From assembly GCF_051014685.1 (NCBI RefSeq), contig NW_027478458.1, positions 1,178,001-1,242,000 of the forward strand: DNA of 64,000 nucleotides. Reading direction: 5' to 3'. This document shows, piece after piece, positions 61,410 through 64,000 of the stretch. The number at the start of each line of letters is the position of its first letter. Within the stretch, counting starts at the first letter, position 1. The stretch is from Ptiloglossa arizonensis. Its lineage: Eukaryota; Arthropoda; Insecta; Hymenoptera; Colletidae. The position numbers were made by a program, and so were the translations under genes. The notes beneath the pieces were generated by a model, which saw only the letters and a program-made list of their open reading frames with translations, did not search any database and had not been told where the DNA came from.

Positions 61410-61885
61410 ATTTTTCCCCTAGGCCATTGTAGTTATTGGTTTCGAGTATCAGACTTGCGAAAATTTAGATGGTTTCTCAACCATTCCTTAACTTCAAACT
61501 CCCATATCTCGCGAACGGATTGACGAACTCGACAAATTCCTGTTGCATCTGAAAGTAGAAACTCGCCCGATTACAACGGTATGTGTATTTTTGCCCTAGG
61601 TCAGTGTAGTTATTGGATTCGTGTATCAGACTTGCGAAAATTTTGATGATTTCTCAACCATTCCTTAACTTCCAACTCCCATATCTCGCGAACGGATTGA
61701 CGAACTCGGGAATTACCTATTGCATCTGAAAGCAGAAACTCGCCCGATTACAAAGATATGTGTGTTTTCCCCCTAGGCCTTTGTAGTTATTGGTTTCGAG
61801 TATCAGACTTGCGAAAATTTTGATGGTTTCTCAACCATTCCTTAATTTAACACTCCCATATCTCGCGAACGGATTGACGAACTCG
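61410..61885. repeat. About 475-bp segment, second copy
   Basis: Counterpart of 60.17-60.65 kb. It differs by gaaaatttagatgg near 61.47 kb and aattacctattgc near 61.71 kb. It ends where cgagaatttcctattg replaces cgacaaattcctgttg of the first copy. Confidence 0.87.
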
Positions 61886-63350
61886 AGAATTTCCTATTGC
61901 ATCTGAAAGCAGAAACTCGCCCGATTACAACGGTATGTGTATTTTTCCCCTAGGCCATTGTAGTTATTGGTTTCGAGTATCAGACTTGCGAAAATTTAGA
62001 TGGTTTCTCAACCATTCCTTAACTTCAAACTCCCATATCTCGCGAACGGATTGCCGAACTCGAGAATTTCCTATGGCATCAGAAAGCAGAAGCTCGCCCG
62101 ATTACAATGGTGTGTGTACTTTTCCCCTAGGCCATTCGAGTTGTTGGTTTCGAGTATCAGACCAGCGAAAATTTTGATGGTTTCTCAACCATTCCTTAAC
62201 TTCAAACTCCCATATCTCGCGAACGGATTGACGAACTCGAGAAATTCCTGTTGCATCTGAAAGTAGAAACTCGCCCGATTACAACGGTATGTGTATTTTC
62301 CCCTAGGACTTTGTAGTTATTGGTTTCGAGTATCAGACTTGCGAAAATTTTGATGGTTTCTCAACCATTCCTTCACTTAACACTCCCATATCTCGCGAAC
62401 GGATTGACGAACTCGACAAATTCCTGTTGCATCTGAAAGTAGAAACTCGCCCGATTACAACGGTATGTGTATTTTCGCACTGGGCCGTGGTAGTTATTGG
62501 TTTCGAGTATCAGACTTTCGAAAATTGTGATGGTTTCTCAAGCATTCCATAACTTCAAACGCCCATTTCTCGCGAACGGATTGACGAACTCGAGAAATTC
62601 CTGTTGTATCTGAAAGTAGAAACTCGCCCGATTAAAATGGTGTGTGTACTTTTCCCCTAGGCCATTCCAGTTATTGGTTTCGAGTATCAGACTTGCGAAA
62701 ATTTTGATGGTTTCTCAACCATTCCTTAACTTAACACTCCCATATCTCGCGAACGGATTGCCGAACTCGAGAATTTCCTATGGCATCAGAAAGCAGAAGC
62801 TCGCCCGATTACAACGGTGTGTGTACTTTTCCCCTAGGCCATTCCAGTTATTGGTTTCGAGTATCATACCAGCGAAAATTTTGATGGTTTCTCAACCATT
62901 CCTTAACTTCAAATTCCCATATCTCGCGAACGGATTGACGAACTCGAGAAACTCCGGTTGCATCTGAAAGTAGAAACACGCCCGATTACAATGGTGGGTG
63001 TACTTTTCCCCCAGGCCATTCCAGTTATTGGTTTCGAGTATTAGACTTGCGAAAATTTTGATGGTTTCTCAACCATTCCTTAACTTAACACTCCCATATC
63101 TCGCGAACGGATTGACGAACTCGACAAATTCCTGTTGCATCTGAAAGTAGAAACTCGCCCGATTACAACGGTATGTGTATTTTTGCCCTGGGCCGTGGTA
63201 GTTATTGGTTTCGAGTTTCAGACTTTCGAAAATTGTGATGGTTTCTCAAGCATTCCATAACTTCAAAAGCCCATTTCTCGCGAACGGATTGACGAAATCG
63301 TGAAATTCCTATTGCATCTGAAAGCAGAAACTCGCCCGATTCCTACGGTA
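61886..63350. repeat. Right-domain higher-order region, right part
   Basis: It contains cctatggc at 62070 and 62777, 707 bp apart: four monomers less one base, the loss lying in gtattttcccctaggac near 62.30 kb. It also holds gcactgggcc (62477) with tttcgaaaattgtgatgg, ccataacttcaaacgccc and attaaaatggtgtgtgtac, matching 56.6-56.85 kb and 59.46-59.7 kb. About eight monomers, all satellite. Confidence 0.8.
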
Positions 63351-64000
63351 TGTGTATTTTTGCCCTAGGCCATTGTAGTTATTGGTTTCGAGTATCAGAC
63401 TTGCGAAAATTTTGATGGTTCCTCAACCATTCCTTAAATTCAAACTCCCATATCTCATGAACGGATTGACGAACTCGACAAATTCCTGTTGCATCTGAAA
63501 GTAGAAACTCGCCCGATTACAACGGTATGTGTATTTTTGCACTGGGCCGTGGTAGTTATTGGTTTCGAGTATCAGACTTTCGAAAATTGTGATGGTTTCT
63601 CAAGCATTCCATAACGTCAAACGCCCATTTCTCGCGAACGGATTGACGAACTCGAGAAATTCCTGTTGTATCTGAAAGTAGAAACTCGCCCAATTAAAAT
63701 GGTGAGTGTACTTTTCCCCTAGGCCATTCCAGTTATTGGTTTCGAGTATCAGACTTGCAAAAATTTTGATGGTTTCTCAACCATTCCTTAACTTAACACT
63801 CCCATATCTCGCGAACGGATTGCCGAACTCGAGAATTTCCTATGGCATCAGAAAGAAGAAGCTCGCCCGATTACAATGGTGTGTGTACTTTTCCCCTAGG
63901 CCATTCCAGTTATTGGTTTCGAGTATCAGACCAGCGAAAATTTTGATGGTTTCTCAAGCATTCCATAACTTCAAACGCCCATTTCTCGCGAACGGATTGA
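63351..64000. repeat. About 650-bp segment, second copy, cut by the window end
   Basis: Counterpart of 59.28-59.93 kb at offset 4,071 bp. It preserves ggttcctcaacc, ctcatgaacgg, ccataacgtc and gtgagtgtac. One difference is ggtttcgag here against cgtttcgag near 59.67 kb. The homology continues to the last base, so the true end of the duplication lies outside the window. Confidence 0.87.

Larger units (their letters stand above)
1..64000. repeat. 177-bp tandem satellite array, incomplete at both ends
   Basis: The window consists entirely of head-to-tail copies of a monomer of about 177 bp, all in the same orientation. Anchoring on the block ttacaa(c/t/a)gg gives successive starts at 1, 180, 358, 538, 712, 888, 1059, 1236, 1412, 1582 and 1759. 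Further in, the spacing settles at 177. The most constant blocks are cctagg, ggtttcgagtatcag, cgaaaattttgatgg, tctcgcgaacggattg and acgaactcgag. No stretch departs from the monomer, so all apparent intergenic space is satellite. Known of such DNA: nucleosome-length, higher-order-organised arrays are common at eukaryotic centromeres and in heterochromatin. Inference: this is such an array; nothing in the sequence proves kinetochore function. The array enters and leaves the window mid-array. Confidence 0.98.

Noticed and set aside
1..64000. CRISPR array
   Set aside because: Repeats are 177 bp and directly abutting, with no alternation of short constant repeats and unrelated spacers; variation is by substitution along the whole unit.
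1..64000. Transposon or retroelement insertion, or a tandem LTR
   Set aside because: No stretch departs from the monomer. I saw no terminal repeats, target-site duplications, poly-A tails or coding remnants.
1..64000. Known plant centromere satellites such as the Arabidopsis 178-bp repeat or grass CentO/CentC
   Set aside because: Similar unit length only. From memory I could see no convincing shared blocks, so no family name is assigned.

Overview
The whole 64 kb window is one uninterrupted tandem satellite array. I see no protein gene, RNA gene, transposon or unique sequence in it. Every stretch reads as a head-to-tail repeat, all in the same orientation, of a monomer of about 177 bp, or roughly 360 monomers in total. 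A hand consensus of the monomer is 177 bp long and about 41% G+C. It carries near-invariant short blocks: cccctaggcc, ggtttcgagtatcag, cgaaaattttgatgg, ctcaaccattcctta, tctcgcgaacggattg, acgaactcgag and aactcgcccgattac. A nucleosome-sized unit, homogenised higher-order structure and absence of genes are typical of eukaryotic centromeric or other heterochromatic satellites. I do not recognise the family and cannot name the organism; a plant or an invertebrate are both possible. Centromere function is inference.

Layout. (1) About 1-9.4 kb: a left domain with irregular monomer lengths (170-180 bp among the first nine) and three copies of a 10-monomer higher-order repeat (period 1,769 bp) at 3.2-8.2 kb. 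(2) About 9.4-14 kb: a 13-monomer block duplicated in tandem (period 2,299 bp). (3) About 14-17.3 kb: a mosaic of monomer types without an obvious period. (4) About 17.3-26 kb: a 4-monomer repeat (period 708 bp) nested in a 2,301 bp tandem duplication, and a 3 kb segment duplicated at distance 5,310 bp. This is the most homogeneous and probably youngest part. (5) About 26-45.5 kb: 10-11-monomer units copied at spacings of 1,947, 4,248 and 7,080 bp, with single-monomer losses. (6) About 45.5-48.4 kb: an 11-monomer duplication. (7) About 49-54.4 kb: dimeric (354 bp) and 5-monomer (885 bp) repeats. (8) About 54.4-64 kb: a right domain with its own marker variants, copied at spacings of 7, 8, 10, 13 and 23 monomers. 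The array runs off both ends of the window.

Almost every long-range copy distance I measured is an integer multiple of 177 bp within a few bases. This is the footprint of in-register unequal exchange or conversion. Because 177 = 3 x 59, open frames run across monomer junctions and produce short ORFs (60-177 codons) with 59-residue periodicity. They are by-products of the repeat and are not annotated as genes. All boundaries below were read by eye and are good to a few tens of bases unless stated otherwise.
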